Assembly (NCBI RefSeq): GCF_027941915.1
Contig: NZ_CP116009.1
Location: 1,364,001 to 1,428,000 of the forward strand
Source: Ramlibacter tataouinensis
Lineage (GTDB): Bacteria; Pseudomonadota; Gammaproteobacteria; Burkholderiales; Burkholderiaceae_C
Reading direction: 5' to 3'
Length of the DNA stretch: 64,000 nucleotides
Notes under the pieces: model-generated
Seen by the model: the letters and a program-made list of their open reading frames with translations, nothing else
What the model was told of the DNA's origin: nothing
Databases searched by the model: none
Position numbers and translations under genes: made by a program
In this document: positions 43,652 to 52,708 of the stretch, piece by piece
Layout: each line of letters opens with the position of its first letter
How positions within the stretch are numbered: position 1 is the stretch's first letter

Positions 43652-45424
43652 GTGGATGCGAGCATCACCACCGAACAGCCGGCCCGCGCCGCGCCGGCCC
43701 ACCGACTCGACAGCGTGTCGCTGGCCATCGCCGGCAGCGGCGGCAGCGGCGTCATGACCGCCGGCACCTGGCTGCTGGACGCCGCCGCCCGCAGCGGCCT
43801 GTACGGCCTGATGGTGCGCACCAGCGGCCCGCAGATCCGCGGCGGCGAGGCGGCCGCGCTGCTGCGGCTGGGCACGGCCCAGCTCGAGTCGCTGGACGAC
43901 GCCTTCGACGTGCTGCTGGCGATCGACTGGCAGAACGTGCACCGCTTCGCCGACGAGATCCCGCTGCGCGCCGACGGGCTGCTGGTGTGCGACGCCGACG
44001 CCGGCGAAGTGCCCGAGGTCTTCCGCGCCACCGGCGCGAAGGTGATCGCCCTGCCGCTCAAGAAGATGGCCAAGGCGCACCCCGGCAGCTGGATCAACAT
44101 GCTGGCGCTGGGCATCACCGGCACGCTGGCCGGGCTGGCGATCGAGCCGCTGGAGGACGCCGTGCGCGCCGGCTGGAAGCGCGACGGCGAGGTGCTGCAG
44201 GCCAACCTGCGCGCCCTGCGCGCCGGCGCCGAGGCGGTGGCCGCGCACGCGCTGGTCCAGCGCCCGCCGGCCCCGCCCAGCCAGCGCCGCTGGCTGCTCA
44301 GCGGCAACGAGGCGGCCGGCTTCGGCGCGCTGCGCGGCGGCGTGCGCTTCGTCGCCGCCTACCCGATCACGCCGGCCACCGAGCTGCTCGAGTGGATGGC
44401 GCCGGCGCTGGCCCAGGCCGGCGGCTGCCTGCTGCAGGCCGAGGACGAGCTGGCCTCGATCAACATGATCATCGGCGCCTCCTTCGGCGGCGTGCCCTCG
44501 CTCACCGCCACCGCCGGCCCCGGGCTGGCGCTGATGACCGAGGGCATCGGCCTGGCGGTCGCGGCCGAGGTGCCGATCGTGGTGGTCGACGTGATGCGCG
44601 GCGGCCCCTCCACCGGCATCCCGGCCAAGAGCGAGCAAAGCGACCTGTCGTTCGCCGTCGGCGGCCTGCACGGCGACGCGCCGCGGCTGGTGCTGGCGCC
44701 GACCTCGATCTCCGATTGCGCCGCCACCACCCAGTGGGCGGTCGAGCTGGCCGAGGCGCTGCAGGCGCCGGCGATCGTGCTGTCCGACCAGTTCATGGGC
44801 CAGTCGCGCGCCATCGTGGCGGCGCCCGAGCTGCCGCCACCGGCCGCCCGGCGCCTGCTGGCCGAGCCGCATGCCCCCGACTACAAGCGCTACCGCGACA
44901 CCCCCAGCGGCGTCTCGCCCATGGCCATTCCCGGCGCGCCCGGCACCACCTACACGGCCGACGGCCTGGAGCACACCGAGGCCGCGATTCCCAGCAGCCA
45001 GGCGCGCGACCACGCCCGGCAGCTCGACAAGCGGCTGCGCAAGCTCACCGGCCACGACTACGGCGCGCGCTGGGCCGACATCGAGGGCGACGGCCCGCTG
45101 GCCGTGATCACCTTCGGCTCGGCCAGCGGCCCGGTGCACGAGGCGGCCCGGCGCGCCGCCGCCCAGGGCGTGCCGCTCAAGCGCGTCACGCTGCGGCTGC
45201 TGGCGCCGCTCGAGCCCGAGCTGCTGGCGCAGGCGCTGGCCGGGGTCGAGCGCGTGATGGTGGTCGAGCAGAACCACGGCGCCCAGCTGCTGCGCTACCT
45301 GCGGGGCATCGCCGACCTGCCCCACCCGCACAGTTTCCACAAGCCCGGACCGCTGCCGCTGCGGCCCGCCGAGATCTGCGCCGCCCTGGTGGAGTGGGCC
45401 GCGCGCCAGGAGCAGACCGCATGA
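43652..45424 (+). CDS. korA: 2-oxoglutarate:ferredoxin oxidoreductase, fused gamma-alpha subunit
   Basis: A 590-residue protein. Residues about 20-190 are the gamma domain ([17 protein letters not shown]). From about 215 is the alpha domain with [37 protein letters not shown] and [22 protein letters not shown]-terminal transketolase-like domain includes [14 protein letters not shown]. The GTG start follows GAGGAG. In Thauera aromatica KorAB supplies reduced ferredoxin for benzoyl-CoA reductase. Alternative: a related 2-oxoacid substrate, but gene context strongly favours 2-oxoglutarate. Confidence 0.93.
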   Translation: MDASITTEQPARAAPAHRLDSVSLAIAGSGGSGVMTAGTWLLDAAARSGLYGLMVRTSGPQIRGGEAAALLRLGTAQLESLDDAFDVLLAIDWQNVHRFADEIPLRADGLLVCDADAGEVPEVFRATGAKVIALPLKKMAKAHPGSWINMLALGITGTLAGLAIEPLEDAVRAGWKRDGEVLQANLRALRAGAEAVAAHALVQRPPAPPSQRRWLLSGNEAAGFGALRGGVRFVAAYPITPATELLEWMAPALAQAGGCLLQAEDELASINMIIGASFGGVPSLTATAGPGLALMTEGIGLAVAAEVPIVVVDVMRGGPSTGIPAKSEQSDLSFAVGGLHGDAPRLVLAPTSISDCAATTQWAVELAEALQAPAIVLSDQFMGQSRAIVAAPELPPPAARRLLAEPHAPDYKRYRDTPSGVSPMAIPGAPGTTYTADGLEHTEAAIPSSQARDHARQLDKRLRKLTGHDYGARWADIEGDGPLAVITFGSASGPVHEAARRAAAQGVPLKRVTLRLLAPLEPELLAQALAGVERVMVVEQNHGAQLLRYLRGIADLPHPHSFHKPGPLPLRPAEICAALVEWAARQEQTA

Positions 45425-46278
45425 ACGACATGTGCCAACCCCCGGCCCTGGCGGCCGCGGCCGAACCCTTCGCCGCCAGGGACTACAAGTCCGACTACAA
45501 GCCGATCTGGTGTCCCGGCTGCGGCGACTACACGGTGCTCAACTCGGTGACCAGGGCGCTGTCGATCGTGCAGCGCCCGCCGCACGAGGTGGCCGTGGTC
45601 TCGGGCATCGGCTGCTCCTCGCGCATCCCGGCCTACACCGCCTGCTACGGCTTCCACGGCGTGCACGGCCGCGCGCTGGCGGCGGCCACCGGCCTGAAGG
45701 TGGCGCGCCCCGACCTCACCGTGCTCGTGGCCAGCGGCGACGGCGACGGCTATTCGATCGGCGGCAACCACTTCCTGCACGCCTGCCGGCGCAACGTGGA
45801 CCTGACCTACATCGTGATGGACAACCACGTGTACGGCATGACCAAGGGCCAACCCTCGCCCACCACCGAGCCCGACTGGGACAGCAAGCTGTCGCCCGGC
45901 GGCACCGGCGTGCGCTCGTTCCATCCGCTGGTGATCGCGCTGGCCTCGGGCGCCAACTTCGTGGCGCGCTGCTTCTCGGGCGACCAGAACACCACCGCCG
46001 AGATCATCGCGGCCGGCATCCGCCACCCCGGCTTCTCCTTCATCGAGATCCTCAGCCCCTGCGTGACCTTCCGGCCCGAGCAGCGCGGCTGGAAGGACCT
46101 GGTGCACCCGGCCAGCGTGGCGCCGACCGACGATCCGGCGCGCGCGGCCAAGCGCATCATGACCGACGACGGCTTCAACATCGGCATCCTGTACGCCGGC
46201 CACCGCGCGCCCTACGGCGGCGGGCCGGTGCCTGCCACGCGCACGCCCGAGGAGATCGGCGAGGAGTTCGCGCTGTGA
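45421..46278 (+). CDS. korB: 2-oxoglutarate:ferredoxin oxidoreductase beta subunit
   Basis: A 285-residue TPP-binding subunit. Cluster Cys and TPP contacts: IWCPGCGDYTVLNSV near 29, GIGCSSRIPAY, and the TPP motif beginning GDGDGYSIGGNHF with VMDNHVYGMTKGQ after it. The start overlaps the korA stop (ATGA), and its stop overlaps the GTG of the next gene. With KorA it oxidises 2-oxoglutarate to succinyl-CoA and reduces ferredoxin. Confidence 0.94.
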   Translation: MNDMCQPPALAAAAEPFAARDYKSDYKPIWCPGCGDYTVLNSVTRALSIVQRPPHEVAVVSGIGCSSRIPAYTACYGFHGVHGRALAAATGLKVARPDLTVLVASGDGDGYSIGGNHFLHACRRNVDLTYIVMDNHVYGMTKGQPSPTTEPDWDSKLSPGGTGVRSFHPLVIALASGANFVARCFSGDQNTTAEIIAAGIRHPGFSFIEILSPCVTFRPEQRGWKDLVHPASVAPTDDPARAAKRIMTDDGFNIGILYAGHRAPYGGGPVPATRTPEEIGEEFAL

Positions 46279-46784
46279 AGGCCGCCCTGCTGTCCCCGCC
46301 GCGCAGCATCGACGAGCTGATGGCGCGCGCCTGGCTGCTGGAGCAGGAGGCGACGCAGCGCTACACCGAGTTCGCCGAGGTGATGGAGACCCACAACAAC
46401 CGCGAGGTGGCCGACCTGTTCCGCTCGCTGGCGGCGCAGGAGGCGGCCCACGCCGACCACATCCACAAGCGCATGGGCTGGGCGCGCCCGCCGGACGCCG
46501 CGGCCACGGTCGCCGCGCCCGAGGCGCCGCCGCTGGAGGAGGCCCACTACCTGATGCAGCCCTGGCATGCGCTGACGATCGCGCTGCAGGCCGAGCAGCA
46601 GGCGCACGACTTCTTCGCCTGGCTGGCCCAGTCCTGCGACGACCCCGAGCTGCGCCGCGCCGCCACCGACCTGCAGGCCGAGGAGAAGGAACACATCGCC
46701 CTGCTGCAGTCCTGGCTGCGGCGCGTGCCCGAGCCTGCGCCCGACTGGGACCAGGATCCCGACCCGCCTCGCTATACCGACTGA
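46275..46784 (+). CDS. Ferritin-like/rubrerythrin-type diiron protein
   Basis: A 169-residue four-helix protein with two ExxH-type pairs: LLEQEATQRY with AAQEAAHADHIHKRM, and QAEQQAHDFFAW with QAEEKEHIALLQ, giving the diiron ligands of the ferritin-like fold. There is no C-terminal rubredoxin domain. It starts at GTG 46275 overlapping the korB stop (GTGA), so it is co-translated with the oxygen-sensitive oxidoreductase. A role in peroxide or oxygen protection of the iron-sulfur enzymes is inferred. Confidence 0.85.
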   Translation: MKAALLSPPRSIDELMARAWLLEQEATQRYTEFAEVMETHNNREVADLFRSLAAQEAAHADHIHKRMGWARPPDAAATVAAPEAPPLEEAHYLMQPWHALTIALQAEQQAHDFFAWLAQSCDDPELRRAATDLQAEEKEHIALLQSWLRRVPEPAPDWDQDPDPPRYTD

Positions 46785-46785
46785 C

Positions 46786-46929
46786 ATGAAACACCCCCGA
46801 AGCGCCTTCGGCGCTCACCCCTCAAGGGGGCGCCGCGAGCGGCCCGGCAAAGCCGGTTCCGCGATGGCACTGGGTTTGGCCGTGCGTTTGCGTGCGCTGC
46901 GTGCCGCACGGCGCATGGTGGAGAACTGA
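46786..46929 (+). CDS. Repeat-derived coupling mini-ORF (47 codons)
   Basis: A 47-codon frame starting one base after the ferritin-like gene stop and ending one base before the ridA start. Its first half is dispersed repeat family 2, copy C; its second half is Leu/Arg/Ala-rich. Compared with copies A and B the repeat is read in a shifted frame after SRG, so the peptide is not conserved while the open frame bridging two cistrons is. A stable product is doubtful. Confidence 0.4.
   Translation: MKHPRSAFGAHPSRGRRERPGKAGSAMALGLAVRLRALRAARRMVEN
46792..46867. repeat. Dispersed repeat family 2, copy C
   Basis: About 76 bases matching 21101-21180 and the reverse complement of 27469-27542, with one extra G in the central run and a few substitutions. 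It contains the stem GAAGCGCCTTCGGCGCT and the GGCCCGGCAAAGCCGG palindrome. It lies between the ferritin-like gene and ridA. Confidence 0.9.
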
Positions 46930-46930
46930 C

Positions 46931-47332
46931 ATGCGTGTCTTGCTGCCCGAAGGCTGGACCCCGCCGCAGGGTTACGCCAACGGCATCGAGGTGCCGGCCG
47001 GCCGCATCGTGTTCATCGCGGGGCAGGTGGGCTGGGATGCGCAGCAACGCTTCCAGTCGGAACAGATCGCGCCGCAGTTCGCCCAGGCGCTGGACAACGT
47101 GCTGGCGGTGCTGGCGCAGGCCGGCGGCGAGCCGCACCACATCTGCCGCATGACCGCCTACTGCTGCGACAAGCCGGCCTACCTGGCCGCGCGCGCGGAA
47201 CTGGGCGCGATCTGGCGCGCCCGCATGGGCCGCCACTACCCGGCCATGAGCATGATCTTCGTGTCGGACCTGCTGGACCGGCCCGGCCTCATCGAGCTGG
47301 AGGCGACGGCGGTGCTGCCCGCCGCATCATGA
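46931..47332 (+). CDS. RidA-family (YjgF/YER057c/UK114) protein
   Basis: A 133-residue RidA fold protein. Blocks VFIAGQVGWDAQQRF, QFAQALDNVLAVLAQAGG and MSMIFVSDLLDRPGLIELEA are family-typical. RidA hydrolyses reactive enamine/imine intermediates; the key Arg of canonical RidA (in the CRVEA-like strand) is not evident here, as IELEATAVLP replaces it. It may therefore be one of the other Rid subfamilies with an unknown substrate. It converges on the minus-strand livF with a two-base gap. Confidence 0.85.
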   Translation: MRVLLPEGWTPPQGYANGIEVPAGRIVFIAGQVGWDAQQRFQSEQIAPQFAQALDNVLAVLAQAGGEPHHICRMTAYCCDKPAYLAARAELGAIWRARMGRHYPAMSMIFVSDLLDRPGLIELEATAVLPAAS

Positions 47333-47334
47333 GC

Positions 47335-48036
47335 TCACACGCCCAGCAAGGCCTGCAGCGCCGGCTCGTCGGCGGCCAGCTGGGCCGAGGGGCCGGCCAG
47401 CGCCACCCGGCCCTTGCGCAGCACCAGCGCGCGATCGGTGTGGCGCAGCACCGAGCGGTAGTTGCGATCGACGATGAGGGTGCTGATGCCGCTGGCGCGG
47501 ATCTGCGCAATCACCTGCCAGATGTGCTCGACGATGCGCGGGGCGAGGCCTTCGGTGGCCTCGTCCAGGATCATCAAACGCGGGTTGGTCATCAGCGCGC
47601 GGCCGATCGCCGCCATCTGCTGCTCGCCGCCCGAGACCTGCTGGCCGCCGGTGTCCAGCCGCTCCTTCAGCCGCGGGAAGGTCTCCAGCACCCGCTCGCA
47701 GGTCCAGTCGCAGCGGCCGTCGGGGCCGGGGCGCTGCGCCATCAGCAGGTTCTCGCGCACCGACAGGTTGGCGAAGATGCCGCGGCCCTCGGGCACGTAG
47801 CCGATGCCCAGGCGGGCGATCTCGAACGGCGTGCGGCGCGTGACATCCACGCCGGCGACGCGCACGCGCCCTTCGCGCGCGCGCACCAGGCCCAGCAGGG
47901 TCTTGATCAGCGTGGTCTTGCCCATGCCGTTGCGCCCCAGCAGGCCCAGCGCGCAGCCGGCCGGCAACTGCAGGTCCACGCCGTGCAGGATGTGGCTCTC
48001 GCCGTAGTAGCTGTGCAGGTTGGCGACATCGAGCAT
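47335..48036 (-). CDS. Orphan LivF-type ABC ATPase
   Basis: A 233-residue ATPase with Walker A GRNGMGKTTL near 35-44, signature VSGGEQQMAAIGRAL and Walker B LMILDEATEGLAP. The H-loop His is unusual: LIVDRNYRSVL rather than VEQN or VEHN. It stands alone, with no permease, LivG or binding protein adjacent; a complete Liv importer lies at 53935-58526. It could serve an importer encoded elsewhere. It diverges from padE across an 89-base gap with an FNR-type box. Confidence 0.9.
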   Translation of the reverse strand: MLDVANLHSYYGESHILHGVDLQLPAGCALGLLGRNGMGKTTLIKTLLGLVRAREGRVRVAGVDVTRRTPFEIARLGIGYVPEGRGIFANLSVRENLLMAQRPGPDGRCDWTCERVLETFPRLKERLDTGGQQVSGGEQQMAAIGRALMTNPRLMILDEATEGLAPRIVEHIWQVIAQIRASGISTLIVDRNYRSVLRHTDRALVLRKGRVALAGPSAQLAADEPALQALLGV

Positions 48037-48084
48037 GGCGGCCTCCGGTTGCGGGCCATCGTAGGCAGGCGCGTCGCGCCGGCC

Positions 48085-48098
48085 TTGAACTCCTTCAA
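48085..48098. promoter_or_regulatory. FNR/Dnr-type box between livF and padE
   Basis: TTGAACTCCTTCAA, a perfect TTGA-N6-TCAA. A class II start in the minus direction falls near 48050, 14 bases before the livF start. For padE, only 28 bases downstream, the spacing is too short for that arrangement, so control of padE would need another geometry or repression. Confidence 0.75.
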
Positions 48099-48125
48099 GA
48101 AATCCCCGAGCGGAGGACCCGTCCG

Positions 48126-48755
48126 ATGAAGGTCGAAGAGAAGGCCGGCGCGCGCACCGAAGCCGCGGCCGCCGACGGCGGGCGCAGCGCCGAAGCGATG
48201 CTGGAGATCATCGTGCAGGGCCGCGGCGGCCAGGGCGCGCAGACCGCGGGCCAACTGCTGGCGCGCGCGTTCTTCGCCTCGGGCCGGCAGGTGCAGGCCT
48301 TCGCCAGCTACGGCGGCGCCCGGCGCGGCACGCCGGTCAGTTCCTTCCTGCGCGTGGCGGACCGGCCGATCCGGCTGCGCTGCGACATCGAGCGCGCCGG
48401 CGCCATCCTGTGCTTCGATGCCAGCCTGCTGGCGCCGCCGCTGCTGTCGCGCGCCGACGCCAGGACGCTGGTCGTGGTGAATTCGGCGCGGCCGCCCTCC
48501 GCGTTCGCGGCCGAGCTGCCGGGCCATCGCGTGGTGCCGGTGGACGCGCTGGCGATCGCGCGCAGCCAGGGCATGGGGCGCATCGTCAACTCGGCCCTGA
48601 TCGGGGCCTTCGCGCGGGTGCTCGGATCACCCGCCCTGCCGGTGCTGCAGCAGCTGCTGCTGGCGCAATCGCCGACCAAGCCCGAGGAAAACGCCGCCGC
48701 CTGTGCGCTGGGCTGGGAAGCGGCCGGTGCACGGCTGCAGGACGTGAAGGCATGA
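48126..48755 (+). CDS. padE: Phenylglyoxylate:acceptor oxidoreductase gamma subunit
   Basis: A 209-residue gamma domain of the pyruvate/2-oxoacid oxidoreductase family: MLEIIVQGRGGQGAQTAGQLL near 25-45, then ASYGGARRGTPVSSFLRV. The ATG at 48126 has GGAGG nine bases upstream; an internal ATG at residue 25 is a possible alternative start and is where similarity begins. It is first of four tightly overlapping genes. Identification as phenylglyoxylate enzyme rests on the presence of the GltD-like subunit and the nearby padBCD and bcr genes. Confidence 0.86.
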   Translation: MKVEEKAGARTEAAAADGGRSAEAMLEIIVQGRGGQGAQTAGQLLARAFFASGRQVQAFASYGGARRGTPVSSFLRVADRPIRLRCDIERAGAILCFDASLLAPPLLSRADARTLVVVNSARPPSAFAAELPGHRVVPVDALAIARSQGMGRIVNSALIGAFARVLGSPALPVLQQLLLAQSPTKPEENAAACALGWEAAGARLQDVKA

Positions 48756-50404
48756 GCATGAACGCGGCACTGACCCCCACCGCCTGGACCACCGGCAGCA
48801 CCGAGGTCTTCAAGACCGGCACCTGGCGCGCGCTGCTGCCCGAGCACGTGATGCGGCCCTCGCCCTGCCAGCAGGCCTGCCCGGTCAACGGCGACATCGC
48901 GCAGTGGATCGGCCACGCGCGCGACGGCGACCTGCGCCGCGCCTGGGAAGTGCTCACCCTCCACAACCCGTTCCCGGCGATCGCCGGGCGCATCTGCCAC
49001 CACCCGTGCGAGACCGCCTGCAACCGCGGCGCCTACGACGAGGCGCTGTCGATCTGCCGGCTGGAGCGGGCCGCCGGCGACGCCGCGCTGGCCGCCGATT
49101 GGCAGTACGCGCCGCCCGAAGAGGAACGGCCCGGCCACATCGCCGTCGTCGGCGGCGGCCCCTCGGGGCTGTCGGCGGCCTACCAGTTGCGCCGGCGCGG
49201 CTGGCGCGTCAGCCTGTACGAAGCGCGGGCTGAACTGGGCGGGCTGATGCGCTACGGCATCCCGCCGTATCGGCTGTCGCGCGCGGTGCTCGACGGCGAG
49301 ATCGAACGCATCGTCCGGCTCGGCGTGCAGGTGCACGTGAACCGCGCGCTGGCCGGCCCCGGCGACCTGGAGCAGCTGGCCGCCCGCCACGACGCCGTCT
49401 ACCTGGCCACCGGCGCGGCGATCAGCCGGCCGCTGCCGCAGTTCCCGGCCGACGCCCCCTGGCTGATGCAGGGCAGCGACTACCTGGCGCTGTCCAATGC
49501 CGGCAAGCCGCCGCGCCTCGGCCGGCGGGTCGCCGTGATCGGCGGCGGCAGCGCCGCCATGGACGTGGCGCGCAGCGCGCGCCGGGCCGGCTGCGAGGTG
49601 CTGCTGCTGGCGCTGGAGCCGCGCGAGCGCCTGCCGGCGCAGCGCGAGGAACTGCAGGAGGCGCTGGAGGAAGGCGTGGTGCTGCACGACGCCACCCTGC
49701 TGCGCACGGTGGTCGGCGATGCCGGCCAGCCCCTGTCGCTGGGCTGCATCGGGGTGCGGATGGAATCGGCCGTGCGCGGCGAAGCGCCGCGCATCACGCC
49801 GGTCGAGGACAGCAGCTTCACGCTGGAGGCCGACGCCGTGCTGGTGGCGATCGGCCAGCAGGCCGACCTGCAGCCGTTCGGCGCGCTGGAATCGGCCGGC
49901 AGACTGCTGAAGGTCGATGCCGGCCAGTCCACCTCGAACCCGCGCATCTGGGCCGGCGGCGACGTCGCCAGCCTGGCCCGCTTCGTGACCGAGGCAGTGG
50001 GCATGGGCAAGCGCGCGGCGCTGGACATCGACCGCGCCCTGCGCGAACTGCCGCGCGTGCGGCCGGTGCTGCCGCCGCGCACCACGCTGGCCGACATCGC
50101 CACCTGGTACTACCCGCCAGCGCGCCGGCCGGGCGAGCGGCGGCTGCCGCCCGGGCAGCGCCTGGCCGACGGCGCCGAGGTGCAGCTGGCGCTGACGCCG
50201 CAGGAAGTCGCGGCCGAGGCGTCGCGCTGCTTCTCCTGCGGCACCTGCACCAGTTGCGACAACTGCTTCCAGTTCTGCCCCGACCTGGCCATCACCCACG
50301 TCGACGGCGGCTACGCGGTGCTGGCCGACTACTGCAAGGGCTGCGGGCTGTGCGTGCGCGAATGCCCGACCGGATCGATGCTGATCCGCGAGGAGACGAA
50401 ATGA
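48752..50404 (+). CDS. Fused FAD/NADH subunit and ferredoxin subunit (PadH-PadF) of phenylglyoxylate oxidoreductase
   Basis: A 550-residue protein. The N-terminal region has a GltD-like cluster motif (CQQACPVNGDI, CHHPCETACNRG). An FAD site VVGGGPSGLSAAYQL is near 127 and a second Rossmann motif VIGGGSAAMDVARSA near 260. C-terminal from about 485 are two [4Fe-4S] motifs (CGTCTSCDNCFQFCP, CKGCGLCVRECP). In Azoarcus evansii the flavoprotein (PadH) and ferredoxin (PadF) are separate; here they form one chain. It should pass electrons from 2-oxoacid oxidation to NAD or a membrane acceptor. ATGA overlaps occur at both ends. Confidence 0.87.
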   Translation: MSMNAALTPTAWTTGSTEVFKTGTWRALLPEHVMRPSPCQQACPVNGDIAQWIGHARDGDLRRAWEVLTLHNPFPAIAGRICHHPCETACNRGAYDEALSICRLERAAGDAALAADWQYAPPEEERPGHIAVVGGGPSGLSAAYQLRRRGWRVSLYEARAELGGLMRYGIPPYRLSRAVLDGEIERIVRLGVQVHVNRALAGPGDLEQLAARHDAVYLATGAAISRPLPQFPADAPWLMQGSDYLALSNAGKPPRLGRRVAVIGGGSAAMDVARSARRAGCEVLLLALEPRERLPAQREELQEALEEGVVLHDATLLRTVVGDAGQPLSLGCIGVRMESAVRGEAPRITPVEDSSFTLEADAVLVAIGQQADLQPFGALESAGRLLKVDAGQSTSNPRIWAGGDVASLARFVTEAVGMGKRAALDIDRALRELPRVRPVLPPRTTLADIATWYYPPARRPGERRLPPGQRLADGAEVQLALTPQEVAAEASRCFSCGTCTSCDNCFQFCPDLAITHVDGGYAVLADYCKGCGLCVRECPTGSMLIREETK

Positions 50405-51552
50405 ACCAGTCCCAGACCCTGCTGCTGGACGGCAACCATGCCGTCTCCTGGGCCGCCCGGCTGGCGCGGCCGCAGGTGGTGCCGGTCTACCCGATCACGC
50501 CGCAGACGCCGATCCTGGAGCTGATCACCGAGTTCCACGCCAACGGCGAGATGGACGCCGAGATCCTCACGCCGGAGTCCGAGCACTCGGTGCTGGCCGC
50601 CTGCGTGCCGGCCTCGCTGGCCGGTGCGCGGGTGTTCACCGCCACCGCCTCGCAGGGCCTGCTGCTGATGCACGAGGTGCTGCACTACGCGGCCGGCGCC
50701 CGGGCGCCGATCGTGATGGCCAACGTCAACCGCACCGTCGCCTCGCCCTGGGCCTTCTGGCCCGACCAGACCGACAGCCTGGCGCAGCGCGACACCGGCT
50801 GGCTGCAGTACTACAGCGAGAGCCCGCAGGAGTCGCTCGACTCGGTGCTGCAGGCGTTCCGGGTGGCCGAGCAGGTCGGGCTGCCGGCCATGGTCAACCA
50901 CGACGCCTTCTACGTCTCGCATTCGCTCGAGCCGGTGCAGGTGCCGGCGCAGGCGACCGTGGACGGGTTCCTGCCGCCCTACGCGCCGGCGCAGCGGCTG
51001 TCGCCCGAGCTCGGTTCGTCCTGGGGCAACGTCGTGAGCCAGGACATGTACTACCGGCACCGCCAGGCGATGGACGAGGCGATGGCGCGCGCGCTGGCGG
51101 CGGCGCAGGAGGCCGACCTCGAATGGGCGCGGCTGACCGGCCGGGCCTGGGGCATCCTGGAGCGCTACCGCTGCGAAGGCGCGCGGGTGGTGCTGGTGGC
51201 GCTCGGCAGCCTGTGCGGCACCACCCGCGAGGCCATCGATGCGCTGCGCGCCGAAGGCATCGCGGCCGGCCTGCTCAAGCTGCGGCTGCTGCGTCCGCTG
51301 CCGCAGGCCGCGCTGCGCGCCGCGCTGGCCGGCGTGCCCGACGTGCTGGTGCTGGACCGCGACCACTCGCCCGGGCTGGGCGGCATCCTGCACCAGGAGA
51401 TCCGCGGCGCCCTGTACGGCCTGGAGCGCGCGCCGCGCGTGCACGGCCTGCTGGCCGGCGTCGGCGGCGTCAACGTGCCGCCGCAGCGCATCTGCGAGCT
51501 GGTGCGGGCGGCGATCGGCCGCGCGCCGGCCTTCGAATCGACCTGGGGATGA
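50401..51552 (+). CDS. padG: Phenylglyoxylate:acceptor oxidoreductase alpha subunit
   Basis: A 383-residue alpha subunit of the pyruvate:ferredoxin oxidoreductase family. Key blocks are VVPVYPITPQTPILELI near 25-41, TATASQGLLLMHEVL, NVNRTVASPWAFWPDQTDSL and the C-terminal domain LGSLCGTTREAIDALRAEG. It pairs with the beta subunit to bind TPP and CoA and makes benzoyl-CoA from phenylglyoxylate. The ATG at 50401 overlaps the preceding stop; the upstream extension of the frame is a shadow. Confidence 0.87.
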   Translation: MNQSQTLLLDGNHAVSWAARLARPQVVPVYPITPQTPILELITEFHANGEMDAEILTPESEHSVLAACVPASLAGARVFTATASQGLLLMHEVLHYAAGARAPIVMANVNRTVASPWAFWPDQTDSLAQRDTGWLQYYSESPQESLDSVLQAFRVAEQVGLPAMVNHDAFYVSHSLEPVQVPAQATVDGFLPPYAPAQRLSPELGSSWGNVVSQDMYYRHRQAMDEAMARALAAAQEADLEWARLTGRAWGILERYRCEGARVVLVALGSLCGTTREAIDALRAEGIAAGLLKLRLLRPLPQAALRAALAGVPDVLVLDRDHSPGLGGILHQEIRGALYGLERAPRVHGLLAGVGGVNVPPQRICELVRAAIGRAPAFESTWG

Positions 51553-52451
51553 CCACCATGCACGCCCTCGCACCCGCTGCCGACCCGATGCTGTGCTCCG
51601 GCCATGCCGCCTGCCCGGGCTGCATGGACGCCCTGTCGGTGCGCCACGTGCTGGCCCGCATCGGCACCAACGCCGTCGCGGTGATCCCGCCGTCGTGCAT
51701 GGCGATCATCGCCGGGCCGCAGCCCTACAGCTCGCTGAAGATCCCGGTCTACCAACCGACGCTGGAAGCCAGCGCCGCCGCCGCGTCCGGGCTGCGCCGC
51801 GCCCTCGACGCGCAGGGCAAGCACGACACCCACGTGCTGGTGCTGGCCGGCGACGGCGGCACCTACGACATCGGCCTGCAGTGCCTGTCGTCGGCCGCCG
51901 AGCGCAACGAGAACATCCTGTACGTGTGCCTGGACAACGAGGGCTACATGAACACCGGGGCGCAGAAGTCGTCGTCGACGCCGCGCTACGCCCGCACCAG
52001 CTCCACGCCGGTCGGCAAGCCCACCCGCAAGAAGAACCTGACGGCCATCATGGCCGCGCACGGCGTGCCCTACGCCGCCACCGCCAGCATCGGCTTCCTG
52101 CCCGACCTGCTGCGCAAGGTGGACAAGGCCAAGGCGATCCGCGGTTTCCGCATCCTCACGCTGCTGGTGCCCTGCGTCGACGGCTGGGGCCTGGACGACG
52201 ACGCCGGCCTGCGCGCGGCACGCCATGCGGTCGAGTGCGGCGCCTTCCCGCTGTACGAGGTCGAGGACGGCCACCGCTACACCCTGAACCACACGGCGCG
52301 CAACCGGCCGGTGGCGGACTACCTGGCCGTGCAGAAGCGCTACCGCGGCATGTCGCAGGCCGACATCGACGCGTTGCAGGCGGAGGTGGACGAGGGCTGG
52401 CGCTGGCTGCTGCGGCTGGCGCAGCCGGACGAAGGGCAGGTGGCGCCGTGA
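51549..52451 (+). CDS. padI: Phenylglyoxylate:acceptor oxidoreductase beta subunit
   Basis: A 300-residue TPP-binding subunit. Cluster Cys appear in CSGHAACPGCMDAL near 16-29 with a later Cys in PPSCMAI. The TPP/Mg motif GDGGTYDIGLQCLSSAAERN and CLDNEGYMNTG follow near 108-140. The start at 51549 overlaps the padG stop; a second ATG (Met4) is possible. It is the last gene of the cluster before a 415-base non-coding stretch. Confidence 0.87.
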   Translation: MTTMHALAPAADPMLCSGHAACPGCMDALSVRHVLARIGTNAVAVIPPSCMAIIAGPQPYSSLKIPVYQPTLEASAAAASGLRRALDAQGKHDTHVLVLAGDGGTYDIGLQCLSSAAERNENILYVCLDNEGYMNTGAQKSSSTPRYARTSSTPVGKPTRKKNLTAIMAAHGVPYAATASIGFLPDLLRKVDKAKAIRGFRILTLLVPCVDGWGLDDDAGLRAARHAVECGAFPLYEVEDGHRYTLNHTARNRPVADYLAVQKRYRGMSQADIDALQAEVDEGWRWLLRLAQPDEGQVAP

Positions 52452-52572
52452 GGTATCTCAAGCCTGTGTCATGAGCCCGCCCGCTTTCCAGGCCACCCAG
52501 CCGAATGGGTTCTTGCACCCGCGCTGCGGTCTCCGCGGCGGACGGTGCCTGACGGGGCCGATTTGTGGGGCG

Positions 52573-52708
52573 CCGTGAAATTTCTCCGGCCTGGGGCCGC
52601 GCGCCGCAGGCGCGCGATCGTGATCTGACTGGCGGCATCTGTTTGAGCAGCGCGACGAAGGAGCGCAGCGAGTTATGCCGCCCGCCCCGGGCCGGAGAAA
52701 TTTCGCGG
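52573..52708. repeat. Nested inverted-repeat element between padI and the Rrf2 gene
   Basis: The outer arms, 52573-52597 and 52684-52708, are 25 bases each and complementary except for two positions (core GAAATTTCTCCGGCC). A second perfect pair, GGCGGCAT (52631-52638) and ATGCCGCC (52675-52682), lies inside. The whole can fold into a long two-level hairpin. It sits in the 415-base gap (52452-52866) between convergent genes. No coding sequence is supported there. It may act as a bidirectional terminator or be the remains of a small mobile element. Confidence 0.75.
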
